Positions 26,565 to 35,161 of a stretch of 64,000 bases of DNA are shown here, one piece after another. The stretch's first letter is position 1. Each line of letters starts with the position of its first letter. Origin of the DNA: Dyella lipolytica (GTDB lineage Bacteria > Pseudomonadota > Gammaproteobacteria > Xanthomonadales > Rhodanobacteraceae); assembly GCF_030160075.1 (NCBI RefSeq), contig NZ_BSNQ01000003.1, forward strand, positions 124,001 to 188,000, read 5' to 3'. A program made the position numbers and the translations under genes. Under the pieces are notes generated by a model. That model made no database searches, had not been told where the DNA came from, and saw only the letters and a list, made by a program, of their open reading frames with translations.

Positions 26565-28580
26565 ATGCCCAATCCATCGAAGTTGCATCGTCGCGATCGC
26601 GCCGCGGTTCGACGCAAGTTGTTTGTCCTTGGCATGTTCGCGGCATCGGCCGGTGTCGCGGCCATTGTTCCGCGCTCGTTCGCCGAGCCAGCTCCTGATT
26701 CCCATTCGTTTGGCAACGCAGCGATATCGGTGCGCTGGCAACGGGTCGGTGGTCACGTGCAGAACATGGTGCTTACGGATCATGTCAATCAGCGCGACAT
26801 TCCAGTCGTCTCTCCATTCGCATTGGCCTTGCGTAGTGGCAAAAAATTGGATGCGTCGCAATTGTCACTGTTGACCCCGGTCACGGAGGTAGTGCTGAAG
26901 GCCGATCCGCGTGCTTCGCGCGAAGCCGAACGCTTGCCTGGGCACGCCATCAAGGCGAGTTTCGGCGACGCGGACGGCCGCATCCGCGTGGATTGGCAAT
27001 GGGTACAGCGTGAAGGCAGCGACTACATGCGCGAGATCGTCACTGTCACGGCACTGAAGAAGAGCGAGGATATTTCGCGCATCGACCTGCTGCAGCTCAG
27101 GGCGGATCACGCTGAAGTGATCGGCACGGTGCAGGGTTCGCCGGTGGTTGCGGGGCACGACTATGTCGGTTTCGAGCAACCCTTGTCCAGCAGCGAAGTG
27201 CGCGGCACGCAGATCCACTTGTGGATGGACGAGGGGCTGCCTTTGCCGAAAGGGCAGTCCGTGACTTATTCCGCGGTGGCTGGCGTCACCCACGACGATC
27301 AATTGCGGCGCGACTTCGCGGCCTACGTTGAACGCGAGCGGGCGCATCCCTACCGGCCATTTCTGCATTACAACTCGTGGTACGACATTGGCTATTTTAC
27401 GCCGTACACCGAAGCGGAAGCGGTGGATCGCATCAACGCCTTCGGCCAGGAGCTGAGCGTGAAGCGCGGTGTGAAACTCAATTCGTTTCTGTTCGACGAT
27501 GGTTGGGACGATCGCAGCGGCAGCTGGCATTTCAGCAAGGACTTTCCGCACGGCTTCGTGCCATTGCGAGAGGCGGCGGCCAAGTACGGTGCGGCGCCCG
27601 GCGTATGGCTATCGCCGTGGGGCGGCTACAGTTCGCCCAAAGAGGAACGGATAACGAACGGCAAGGCGGCCGGTTACGAGATCATCGACGGCGGCTTCGC
27701 GTTGTCCGGCCCCAAGTACTACCAGCGTTTCCATGACGCCGTGATGGAGCTGCTGGACAAGGATGGCATCAATCAATTCAAGTTCGACGGTACCGGCAAT
27801 GTCAGCAGCGTGTTTCCCGGCAGCCGTTTCACCAGCGACTTCGCCGCGGCGATTCAGCTGATCGAGGATATCCGTAAAGCCAAGCCGGATACCTATATCA
27901 ACCTCACCACCGGCACCTGGGCTTCGCCATTCTGGCTGCGTTATGCCGATTCGATCTGGCGCGGCGGCGAGGACGACTGGCATGCCGGTGTCGGTACCGA
28001 GCGCGAGCAATGGATCACCTATCGCGACCAGCAGACCTACGAGAACATCGTGATCCAGGGGCCGTTGTTCCCGATCAACTCGCTGATGCTCCACGGCATC
28101 ATCTACGCGCAGAAGAACAACCGCCTCAATACCGACCCGGGCCATGACTTCGCCAACGAGGTGCACTCGTACTTCGCCACTGGAACTCAGTTGCAGGAGA
28201 TGTACATCACGCCGTCGCTGTTGAGCAAGGACGATTGGAACACGCTGGCCGATGCGGCGAAGTGGTCGCAGGCGAATGCGGACGTACTGCGCGACACGCA
28301 TTGGATCGGCGGCGATCCGGGCAGGCTGGATGTTTACGGCTGGGCATCGTGGTCGTCGACCAAGTCGATCATCACTCTGCGCAATCCGGGTTCCCATTCA
28401 CAGACGGCGGTGATCGACTTGCAGCAACAGTTGGAGCTACCCCAGGGTGCATCGCGCCGTTTCAGCGTGCGCGATGTGTGGAAGACCGGGGGCGATGTCC
28501 CGCAGCATCTGGATGCCGATCATGTGAGCACGATCACACTCGCGCCATTTGAAGTTTTGACCCTTGAATTGACGCCATGA
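26565..28580 (+). CDS. Clan GH-D (GH36-like) alpha-galactosidase-type glycoside hydrolase
   Basis: A 671-residue exported enzyme; the start is at MPNPSKL, after the hairpin. An Arg-rich N-terminus and a hydrophobic stretch (LFVLGMFAASAGVAAIVP) form the signal. Residues 55-255 are a beta-rich N-terminal domain. The barrel has NSFLFDDGWDDR (about 306-317) and the nucleophile motif QFKFDGTGN (Asp about 408), both clan GH-D hallmarks shared by GH27/GH36. Relatives are often mislabelled enterotoxin. Its neighbours suggest an alpha-linked galactose, GalNAc or galactosamine substrate in the periplasm. The GH family assignment needs an alignment. Confidence 0.75.
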   Translation: MPNPSKLHRRDRAAVRRKLFVLGMFAASAGVAAIVPRSFAEPAPDSHSFGNAAISVRWQRVGGHVQNMVLTDHVNQRDIPVVSPFALALRSGKKLDASQLSLLTPVTEVVLKADPRASREAERLPGHAIKASFGDADGRIRVDWQWVQREGSDYMREIVTVTALKKSEDISRIDLLQLRADHAEVIGTVQGSPVVAGHDYVGFEQPLSSSEVRGTQIHLWMDEGLPLPKGQSVTYSAVAGVTHDDQLRRDFAAYVERERAHPYRPFLHYNSWYDIGYFTPYTEAEAVDRINAFGQELSVKRGVKLNSFLFDDGWDDRSGSWHFSKDFPHGFVPLREAAAKYGAAPGVWLSPWGGYSSPKEERITNGKAAGYEIIDGGFALSGPKYYQRFHDAVMELLDKDGINQFKFDGTGNVSSVFPGSRFTSDFAAAIQLIEDIRKAKPDTYINLTTGTWASPFWLRYADSIWRGGEDDWHAGVGTEREQWITYRDQQTYENIVIQGPLFPINSLMLHGIIYAQKNNRLNTDPGHDFANEVHSYFATGTQLQEMYITPSLLSKDDWNTLADAAKWSQANADVLRDTHWIGGDPGRLDVYGWASWSSTKSIITLRNPGSHSQTAVIDLQQQLELPQGASRRFSVRDVWKTGGDVPQHLDADHVSTITLAPFEVLTLELTP

Positions 28581-28591
28581 GGTACGTTCCG

Positions 28592-28615
28592 CCACTCCGG
28601 CCTGCGCCGGGGTGG
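28592..28615 (+). terminator. Hairpin after the GH-D gene
   Basis: The stem ccactccggc pairs with gccggggtgg around ctgc with one wobble pair, starting 11 bases after the stop. It separates the GH-D gene from the GH35 gene and lacks a T-tract. Confidence 0.5.
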
Positions 28616-28671
28616 TGGGCGGAGCGCGTGCCGCGCTATCCGCCGAACGAGATTTTAAAGGGAATGGCATC

Positions 28672-30540
28672 ATGCAGCGACGAGATTTCCTTCGATTTGC
28701 AATCCTCACTCCCATCGCCGCCGCGACGCCGTTGGCGCGCGGCGCGACGGAAAAAGGCCCGAGCGTTGAGCCCGTACCTGACGGTAAACATCACCGTTTC
28801 GAGCTAAGCCATCGACAGTTTCTGCTTGACGGCGCGCCTTTTCAGATCCGCAGCGGCGAGATGCACCCCGCGCGCATCCCCGCCGAGTATTGGCTCCATC
28901 GCATCCGCATGGCCAAGGCGATGGGCCTCAACACCATCGCGGTCTACCTGATGTGGAACAGCTTCGAGAGCGAACCGGGCGTATTCGATCTCAGCACCGG
29001 GAGTCGCGATTTCGCGCGTTTTATCGAACTGTGCAAGCAGGAGGGCATGTGGGTCTATCTGCGTCCCGGCCCTTATGTTTGCGCGGAATGGGATTTCGGC
29101 GGCCTGCCGCCCTATTTGTTGCGCGATCCGTCCATCCGTGTTCGCACCAAGGATGATCCGCGCTACATGCAGGCCGTCCAACGTTATATGGATGCGGTGG
29201 CGCCAAAGCTGGCGCCGCTGATGGCCAGCCGTGGTGGCCCGATCCTGATGATGCAGATCGAAAACGAATATGCGTCATTCGGTCATGATCTCGATTACTT
29301 GTTGCGCTTGCGTGCGATGTGGCAGCAGCACGGCATCGAAGGTCCGTTTTCGATTTCCGATGGACTTTCGCAAATTCAAAAAGAGAAGACCTACGTGCCA
29401 GGTGCGGCACTAGGTCTGGATGGCGACACCGATTTTGCCGGCGGCCAGCTGATTGCCGGTGAAGCGCCGGTATGGGTAGGCGAGGGTTATCCGGGTTGGC
29501 TGACGCACTGGGGCGATCCGGATTTCCAGACGGGCGACTACGCCGCTACGTTGCGAAGGCTGCTGGCCGAAGGGCGTTCGTTCAATCTGTACGTAGTGCA
29601 CGGCGGAACCAATTTCGGTTTCACCGCGGGCGCCAATGCGAACAACGACTATTCCGGTTTCGAACCGGTCATCACCAGCTACGACTACGGCGCGCCGATC
29701 AACGAGCGTGGTGAGGCAACACCGAATTACTACGCGTTCAGGGCACTGATAGCCCCGCATGTAACCCATCGCCTGCCCGAGCCGCCACCTGCACCAGCCA
29801 CGATGCGCTTCGCCGATGTCGATGCAAAGCCCTACGCGTCGATCTGGGACAACTTGCCGCCCGCCAAGTTGGTGAAGAAACCTGATCCCAACGAGATCCT
29901 GTTCGCACAGGATCACGGCATGGTGATGTATCGAAAGACCTTGCAGACCGGTGGCATGCTGCACATCGAAGGCCTGCGCGATTACGGCACGGTATTCAGC
30001 AACGGCAAGTATCTCGACTATCTGTCACGGGTCAACAAGCCCGGCTTGCACGTCACACAGCATGTCGATATTCCCCCGCCGGCCAATGGCGCAGGAGCCG
30101 TGCTGGATATTCTGGTCGACAGCTTCGGTCATGTCGGTTACGGACAAGCCATCTACGACTTCAAAGGCATCGTCGGTGCGGCCACGCTCGATGGGGACGA
30201 AATGATGGAATGGCAGGCACACAGCCTGCCGCTGGACGAGCAATATCTCGACGGTCTGCCTCCGATGACGGATACATCGACGATCCGCCCCGGCATGTTC
30301 TTCAAAGCCACCATCAAGTTGGAGGAACTGGGCGATTGCTACATCGACATGAGTGCCTGGGACAAAGGCTATCTGTGGGTGAACCGGCAATTGCTTGGAC
30401 GCTATTGGCGCATTGGGCCGCAACAGCGGCTGTATTGCCCGGCGTCGTGGTTCGTGCGCGGTCACAACGAGTTGATGGTGTTCGATATGCATCGCGTAAG
30501 CGCGACGCCTATTCGAAGTAGTGATCGCCTGAAAGGTTGA
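28672..30540 (+). CDS. GH35 beta-galactosidase, Tat-exported
   Basis: A 622-residue enzyme starting at a twin-arginine signal (MQRRDFLRFAILTPIAAATP). The GH35 domain opens with FLLDGAPFQIRSGEMHPARI and AVYLMWNSFE, then LRPGPYVCAEWDFGGLP. The acid/base Glu is in QIENEYASFG (about 199) and the nucleophile Glu in WVGEGYPGW (about 271). VVHGGTNFGFT completes the signature. C-terminal jelly-roll domains follow from about residue 400. It removes terminal beta-linked galactose from glycans in the periplasm or outside. It is the last gene of the glycan locus. Confidence 0.9.
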   Translation: MQRRDFLRFAILTPIAAATPLARGATEKGPSVEPVPDGKHHRFELSHRQFLLDGAPFQIRSGEMHPARIPAEYWLHRIRMAKAMGLNTIAVYLMWNSFESEPGVFDLSTGSRDFARFIELCKQEGMWVYLRPGPYVCAEWDFGGLPPYLLRDPSIRVRTKDDPRYMQAVQRYMDAVAPKLAPLMASRGGPILMMQIENEYASFGHDLDYLLRLRAMWQQHGIEGPFSISDGLSQIQKEKTYVPGAALGLDGDTDFAGGQLIAGEAPVWVGEGYPGWLTHWGDPDFQTGDYAATLRRLLAEGRSFNLYVVHGGTNFGFTAGANANNDYSGFEPVITSYDYGAPINERGEATPNYYAFRALIAPHVTHRLPEPPPAPATMRFADVDAKPYASIWDNLPPAKLVKKPDPNEILFAQDHGMVMYRKTLQTGGMLHIEGLRDYGTVFSNGKYLDYLSRVNKPGLHVTQHVDIPPPANGAGAVLDILVDSFGHVGYGQAIYDFKGIVGAATLDGDEMMEWQAHSLPLDEQYLDGLPPMTDTSTIRPGMFFKATIKLEELGDCYIDMSAWDKGYLWVNRQLLGRYWRIGPQQRLYCPASWFVRGHNELMVFDMHRVSATPIRSSDRLKG

Positions 30541-30684
30541 GTCATTCCTTCGATTTTGTGCTCCACGGCGATATAGAACACTGCCACGCTGCCGTGTAGG
30601 CACAGGCATACGCAGTTCAGGGTCATAGTGGTCGAGCAATTCGGCGTAAGCCGGCATCGAACACCGGGTGCCCCTGAAGACAAT

Positions 30685-30710
30685 CCATCGAAGTTCGAAA
30701 ACTTCGATGG
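30685..30710 (+). promoter_or_regulatory. Perfect 11-bp hairpin overlapping a ribosome-binding site
   Basis: Arms ccatcgaagtt and aacttcgatgg flank cgaa. The 3' arm ends at the GG of the GGAGA ribosome site of the 30721 gene. The folded RNA could therefore limit its translation. It might instead end transcription from upstream. Confidence 0.5.
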
Positions 30711-30720
30711 AGATCTGCGA

Positions 30721-31404
30721 ATGCGCAAGGCCAAAGGGCTGCTTGCCGCCGCTATGTTGCTGGTTGTATGTCAGACGAGCACATCACGGGGAGCGTCGAG
30801 CGATGTCGTTAGCACGTTGTCAGAGAAGACTGCGTTGCCTGCGCAAGCTTCATCATCGGCTGGGCCAGCAAAAAGTGCCGCTGCTTCCCCAGAAATTCCT
30901 CGCGAGGTCGAAATCTACGCAACCAGAGACGTAGGTGCCGGGCAGAGGTGCATAGTCGGTGCCAGGACCGACGAAGATGGCATGAATGAAAAGCCCGTGG
31001 CTTATCTGAGCAATGCGAAGGGAGGATTTTCGTGGGAAGTGTCCTTGTCGATACCCACTGATACCTACCAAGGAAGGGCAACGCACTGCGTTGCATCAGC
31101 ACGAACATTGTTTGTTCTTGTTCAATCAGACACACAACCACAGCAATCTTTGTCGCAAACCTTGCTGCAAGTAGTCGAGTTGGACAGGAAGAGTGGTGCG
31201 GTTCTTGGTTCGAAAAGCATCGACGTGCCGAATATTTCAGCAGCACATACGACGTGGGTGGAGAAGGGAGATAAGAATTTTCTTCCCGATGGAAATGACT
31301 TGGTTGTTAGGGGGCGCTATGAATTCATTTCCGACAGAGACAATGCCTCCAAAAAAGAGCCTTCTCGTTTTTCTGTAAATGTTTCACAGCATCACAACCC
31401 GTAA
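30721..31404 (+). CDS. Exported hypothetical protein, possible immunity-type protein
   Basis: A 227-residue protein with a signal peptide (GLLAAAMLLVVCQTSTSRGAS). A Cys in the hydrophobic region gives a weak lipobox, so it could be a lipoprotein. A low-complexity Ala/Ser linker runs to about residue 55. A beta-rich domain follows (VEIYATRDVGAGQRCIVGAR, then TLLQVVELDRKSGAVLG). The start is backed by GGAGA seven bases upstream. No family recognised. Its position directly before an effector/lipoprotein pair and the AT-richer composition suggest it may be another periplasmic inhibitor, but this is inference. Confidence 0.6.
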   Translation: MRKAKGLLAAAMLLVVCQTSTSRGASSDVVSTLSEKTALPAQASSSAGPAKSAAASPEIPREVEIYATRDVGAGQRCIVGARTDEDGMNEKPVAYLSNAKGGFSWEVSLSIPTDTYQGRATHCVASARTLFVLVQSDTQPQQSLSQTLLQVVELDRKSGAVLGSKSIDVPNISAAHTTWVEKGDKNFLPDGNDLVVRGRYEFISDRDNASKKEPSRFSVNVSQHHNP

Positions 31405-31416
31405 GGAGATGGAGTC

Positions 31417-31488
31417 ATGGATGACAAAGAAAGATTCATTGCCGACTCAGTCCCGTCGAGTTCGAGCTGCGACATATGGCTCAACTGA
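31417..31488 (+). CDS. 23-codon reading frame with strong ribosome site, perhaps a truncated gene
   Basis: The short frame MDDKERFIADSVPSSSSCD... starts 8 bases after a near-ideal AAGGAG, and 12 bases after the previous stop. It ends at a TGA after ILE-TRP-LEU-ASN. It may be a real small peptide, a leader, or the 5' end of a decayed gene whose body has been lost. Confidence 0.35.
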   Translation: MDDKERFIADSVPSSSSCDIWLN

Positions 31489-31523
31489 GTACCCGTGATT
31501 CAGGAGAATGATTAAGTATCCAA

Positions 31524-31551
31524 TTGTCGACAAACGTTCGGAATGTATAAG
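31524..31551 (+). promoter_or_regulatory. Candidate promoter of the lipoprotein/effector pair
   Basis: TTGTCG and TATAAG are separated by 16 bases, about 38 bases upstream of the lipoprotein ATG. The surrounding 60 bases contain only 21 G or C. It supports the lipoprotein start at 31589 rather than further upstream. Confidence 0.4.
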
Positions 31552-31588
31552 TTTCATTTGTGGAACGATCTATTTGCATAGGAACATA

Positions 31589-32083
31589 ATGAATCGCATT
31601 CGTCTCGCCTTCTTAATCGCGTTGTGTCAATTGTCTACTGCATGCGGTGCCGGTGATTCGGCGCAGCCTATCCAGGCGTTGGTTCAACAACCTGCACAAC
31701 AAACAACATCTTCCGTAGCCGCATCGACACTGCTCGGTGATGGGCTGAAGGAGGGCATGACTTACGCAGACTTCCATAATGCGCTTCTTGCTCAGGGCTG
31801 GGTGCCTGTGGTGGACAAGCAATGCAAGGCGAATGTGGTCGGCGGGGATTACAAAACGTCGTGCGCAACCCATCCAGACTCCACATGCAATGCATGCGAC
31901 GTGATACCTGAATTGAGTTCATGCGGTGCTGACGGGGTTTGCCTAACGCGGTTCCACAATGCGAACAACAACAAAAATCTGGAAGTCGGCACCTACGGAG
32001 ATACTGATGATTGGAACGTTCACGGAGGAGAGTCACGAATTTTAGTTACCGGCTGGAGCATTACACCGGCAGCTTCCCGCTGA
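31589..32083 (+). CDS. Small lipoprotein, probable immunity protein (X-Tfi-like)
   Basis: A 164-residue protein. The start at 31589 has AGGA upstream and opens a lipoprotein-type signal (MNRIRLAFLIALCQLSTACG; non-canonical Ser at -3). After a Gln/Ser linker comes a compact domain with LKEGMTYADFHNALLAQGW and six Cys (KQCKANV, TSCATHP, STCNACD, SSCGADGVC). It ends ESRILVTGWSI. Such small Cys-rich periplasmic lipoproteins encoded just before a lysozyme-like effector fit the known immunity proteins of the Xanthomonadales killing T4SS. It would protect the cell from the enzyme encoded 28 bases downstream. Confidence 0.65.
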   Translation: MNRIRLAFLIALCQLSTACGAGDSAQPIQALVQQPAQQTTSSVAASTLLGDGLKEGMTYADFHNALLAQGWVPVVDKQCKANVVGGDYKTSCATHPDSTCNACDVIPELSSCGADGVCLTRFHNANNNKNLEVGTYGDTDDWNVHGGESRILVTGWSITPAASR

Positions 32084-32111
32084 ATAACAGTTCATAGGAA
32101 AGGAAACCTTT

Positions 32112-33539
32112 ATGAGCAATCCGTTGTTGGACCTGATCTCACACGGTGAATCCGGAGTCGACGGTTATAATGCCTACAATCGTGGCACGTATATCGATGC
32201 GCAAGGCAAGCCACATATCCGGCCCGCAAACGAGCCCATCGATTTTTCTAGCCTCACGCTGGGACAAGTGCAGGATATGCAGCATCTCGGGCACGATGAC
32301 CCGAAAAGGTTGCTTGCCGTAGGCAAGTACCAGGTCATTCCGAAAACAATGGATGACGCAATCAATAAGCTGGACCTAGATCGCGACCAACTATTTACAC
32401 CGGAACTACAAGACAAAATTTTTTCCGATTACCTAATTGTCGATAAGCGTCCGGATGTCCATGACTACATCATTGGAAAGCCAGGCGTGACGCTGGAGGA
32501 TGCACAACGAGGTATGGCGAAAGAATGGGGGAGTTTTGGCGATCCGGACAATAGTGGACATAGCCACTATCCGTCACCCAACAAATCGAGCATTACGTTA
32601 GAGCAATCTGCTGATGCATTGAATCAGATGCGAGCTCAGTACAAGGCTAGTATCGACCGCGGCTTGACGTCGGACGCGGCGTGGCAGGCAGTTACTGACT
32701 CAGGGCCATCTCAAACGCAAGCCAATCCGCAACATTCAACAGGCCCTCTCCGCCAAGGTGCGCATGGAGATGCTGTCCGCGCAATGCAAGCCGACTTAGC
32801 GGCACTTGGTTACACCGACAACCGAGGCCACGCTTTGCAGCCTGATGGTCACTACGGTCCCAACACCGGAGCTGCCGTCTATGCATTCCAGAGCGACCAT
32901 GGCTTGCTCAGCGATGGCGTTGCCGGCAGGCACACTCTCGAAGCTATTCACGGGCAGCGCCAGTTAATCAACGACATTTCTGCCTTGGCGCCGGAGCTGG
33001 ACGGTCGTCAACGTGCGCGAGTGGAGGGTTCGGTCATCTTCAGCCGCGTGTACGCGACGGAACCGGCCGCCACAGTCACGCCCACCGGTCCGGCGCCATC
33101 CCCAACGCAGAGCCACATGCTTATCACTGGGCAGGCGAGCAGAGGCATCGCGCCGGATACCAATACCAATCCGCAACTGCGCGATTTCAGCGACTCCAGC
33201 CACCCGCAAAACGCGCTGTACAACACCCTCAAAGCAGGATTTCCATCGGATACGACGCCGGCATGGCTCGCCTGTGCCACGGCCGCCTGCTACATGTCAG
33301 GAATCAAGCAGCCCGACGATTTGGGAGACATCTACGGCAATGGCGAAAAGATCATGTTCATGTCCAACTCGCTGTTCGCCCTAAGTGCCACGATCGACAC
33401 CACGCAACCCCCACCAACCGTGCAGCAGACCATGCAACACGTGCAGCAGTTCGACCAGCAGAAGGCGCAGAGGATGAGCGAGATTCGGACGCAGAGCGCG
33501 CACGTCAATGCGCACGCGCAGCAGGCGCCGACACGGTAA
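32112..33539 (+). CDS. Candidate T4SS antibacterial effector: lysozyme-like + PG-binding + XVIPCD-like
   Basis: A 475-residue protein without a signal peptide. Residues 1-150 look like a lysozyme/transglycosylase fold: LISHGESGVDGYNAYNRG with a likely catalytic Glu13, and LLAVGKYQVIPKTM. Residues 212-278 form a peptidoglycan-binding domain_1 (LRQGAHGDAVRAMQADLAAL, DGHYGPNTGAAVYAFQ). Residues 355-475 (SHPQNALYNTLK, then FALSATIDTTQPPPTVQQ and a Gln-rich end) resemble the XVIPCD that docks effectors to VirD4. A cell-wall enzyme with no signal next to an exported lipoprotein is the layout of X-Tfe/X-Tfi pairs. AAGGAAACC precedes the start. Confidence 0.75.
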   Translation: MSNPLLDLISHGESGVDGYNAYNRGTYIDAQGKPHIRPANEPIDFSSLTLGQVQDMQHLGHDDPKRLLAVGKYQVIPKTMDDAINKLDLDRDQLFTPELQDKIFSDYLIVDKRPDVHDYIIGKPGVTLEDAQRGMAKEWGSFGDPDNSGHSHYPSPNKSSITLEQSADALNQMRAQYKASIDRGLTSDAAWQAVTDSGPSQTQANPQHSTGPLRQGAHGDAVRAMQADLAALGYTDNRGHALQPDGHYGPNTGAAVYAFQSDHGLLSDGVAGRHTLEAIHGQRQLINDISALAPELDGRQRARVEGSVIFSRVYATEPAATVTPTGPAPSPTQSHMLITGQASRGIAPDTNTNPQLRDFSDSSHPQNALYNTLKAGFPSDTTPAWLACATAACYMSGIKQPDDLGDIYGNGEKIMFMSNSLFALSATIDTTQPPPTVQQTMQHVQQFDQQKAQRMSEIRTQSAHVNAHAQQAPTR

Positions 33540-33662
33540 GGCTCAACACATGGAGAGCTGGCGTTCAAATCTCCAGCTTCGGGCGAATCCTGGGTTTCTC
33601 CAGTGGCACGGACGGCCGGCGCGCCAAGGATATGTAGTGCTGGGGCTGGATACGCTGGCTAA

Positions 33663-35018
33663 TCAGAATTCGACGTGCGCACGCAACCCGGCAAAGCGCG
33701 CAGGACCGCGATCGCGGTTATAGCCGGGGTTGCGAATGAACTGCAGATCCGGCGTGATGGTGAGGTGGTTGATCACTGCGATGCTGTAGTACACCTCGGC
33801 GATCTGTTCCGGTCCGTAATGCAGTGTGCCGTCGCCCAGCAGGAAACCGTCGCCGCCCATGGCTAGGTACTGACTATGGATGCGCGAGAGTCCGTCGATA
33901 GCGATACCCACGCCAAGTCGATCGTCTGATCGATTCCAGTGCGATCCGGACAATTGGAAGCCGCCACTCAGCAGGCGGTCGACCTCGGTGAAGATGAAGG
34001 ATTCGGTGTGACCGTCGTTCCATCCGGCGCGCATGAAGAGGCCGGTGTCGCCGTTGTCGGCCAATGGCAGTTCGCCATTGATGCCGAAGCCGAATTTATG
34101 TCGGCCGGGTTGGTCGTCGGCGTGAATGTCGGGCGGTTGGCCTGTGGCTTGGGCGATATCGATGGCCTGCTGGTAGATGCCCAGGTTTCCGGTGTTGTAG
34201 AAACTGAGGAAGCGTAAGGCCCAACCATCGGGTTTGGGTTGCAGGGTCAATTCAAGTTGTTGGCCGTTGGCAGCACTCAACGATTTTTCCAGCGCCTGAC
34301 CGTTGGCCTCGACGGGCATGCGATAGATGCCATAGCGCAAGCTCCAGCCGGACATGATCCAGCCGATCATCAGGCCGTCGGTATAGCCGCGCGTGTCGGC
34401 GGCGAAATCCCAGGTCGTGTTGTTCCACAACGACCAATTCATGAATTGCGTGCGAGTGGAGTTGGCGTAGCGGTTCTTGTCGAAGTCGTCGTTGACGGCC
34501 ATGAAGCCGATCTTCACTTCGATATGCCGCGTAGCTTCTTCGCCGGGTAGCTGGTCTTGTCCGCGTTCGACAGGAACGACATCACCGCCGAGCGGAAAGC
34601 TCCAGCGTAAATAGTCGCGCGCTACGTAAGGCCGCTTTCCCAAACTGGCGACGCCCGAGCGAATGATGTCGCCGTTGGTGAGGCCGGCGAGTCCGGTGGC
34701 ATTGCTTACGCCTTCGCCCTTGAACATCTCCACGTCGAAGTAGTACTGCAGATGCCAGGGCAAGGCGACGCCGAAGTACGCGCCGAACGTGTGCGAACGC
34801 GCGGTGGAGCCGTCGGGATGGAGACTGAGCGGCCCGCTATACGGCGAATGGATGCGCGACTGGTTCTGGTCGACGAAGGTGTATTGCGCGCCGAGCCACT
34901 GCGGCACGAACAGGGGCGCGCTATCAGTGCTATCTGCGTAAGCGATCGGTGACAGTGCTGTCATCAGCAAGCACGTCAAAATCTTGCGATAGATTCGGCG
35001 TTGAGACGTACTACGCAT
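33663..35018 (-). CDS. OprB-family carbohydrate-selective porin
   Basis: A 451-residue outer-membrane porin; the start at 35018 opens a signal peptide ending SPIAYA-D. The mature part opens FVPQWLGAQYTFVDQNQS and later has WNNTTWDFAADTRGYTDG. LTLQPKPDGWALRFLSFYN and FGINGELPLADNGDTGLFMRAGWNDG are features of OprB/carbohydrate porins. It ends in RAHVEF with the terminal Phe used for barrel assembly. It probably allows diffusion of sugars across the outer membrane. It is transcribed alone and away from typA. Confidence 0.85.
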   Translation of the reverse strand: MRSTSQRRIYRKILTCLLMTALSPIAYADSTDSAPLFVPQWLGAQYTFVDQNQSRIHSPYSGPLSLHPDGSTARSHTFGAYFGVALPWHLQYYFDVEMFKGEGVSNATGLAGLTNGDIIRSGVASLGKRPYVARDYLRWSFPLGGDVVPVERGQDQLPGEEATRHIEVKIGFMAVNDDFDKNRYANSTRTQFMNWSLWNNTTWDFAADTRGYTDGLMIGWIMSGWSLRYGIYRMPVEANGQALEKSLSAANGQQLELTLQPKPDGWALRFLSFYNTGNLGIYQQAIDIAQATGQPPDIHADDQPGRHKFGFGINGELPLADNGDTGLFMRAGWNDGHTESFIFTEVDRLLSGGFQLSGSHWNRSDDRLGVGIAIDGLSRIHSQYLAMGGDGFLLGDGTLHYGPEQIAEVYYSIAVINHLTITPDLQFIRNPGYNRDRGPARFAGLRAHVEF

Positions 35019-35115
35019 GAGTTGGAAGGATTGACGTCCCGATCGCCAGTGCATACAGGATGCTGCAGGCCGCACGCCGAACTGTCAACGCCTTCCGCGC
35101 TTCGTGCGGCAATAA

Positions 35116-35139
35116 AAAGGCCACCTTGCGGTGGCCTTT
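35116..35139 (-). terminator. Rho-independent terminator of typA
   Basis: The stem aaaggccacc-ttgc-ggtggccttt is followed, on the minus strand, by TTTTATT. It lies 22 bases after the typA stop. Confidence 0.85.
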
Positions 35140-35161
35140 CGATTTCTTCATGCAGAAGCCA

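Noticed and set aside
26565-28580. Annotation of the GH-D protein as an enterotoxin
   Set aside because: The sequence shows clan GH-D glycosidase motifs and no toxin feature; the name is a database carry-over.
26571-30695. Shared word caatccatcgaagtt near 26571 and 30681
   Set aside because: A 15-base match is expected by chance in a window of this size, and the flanks differ.
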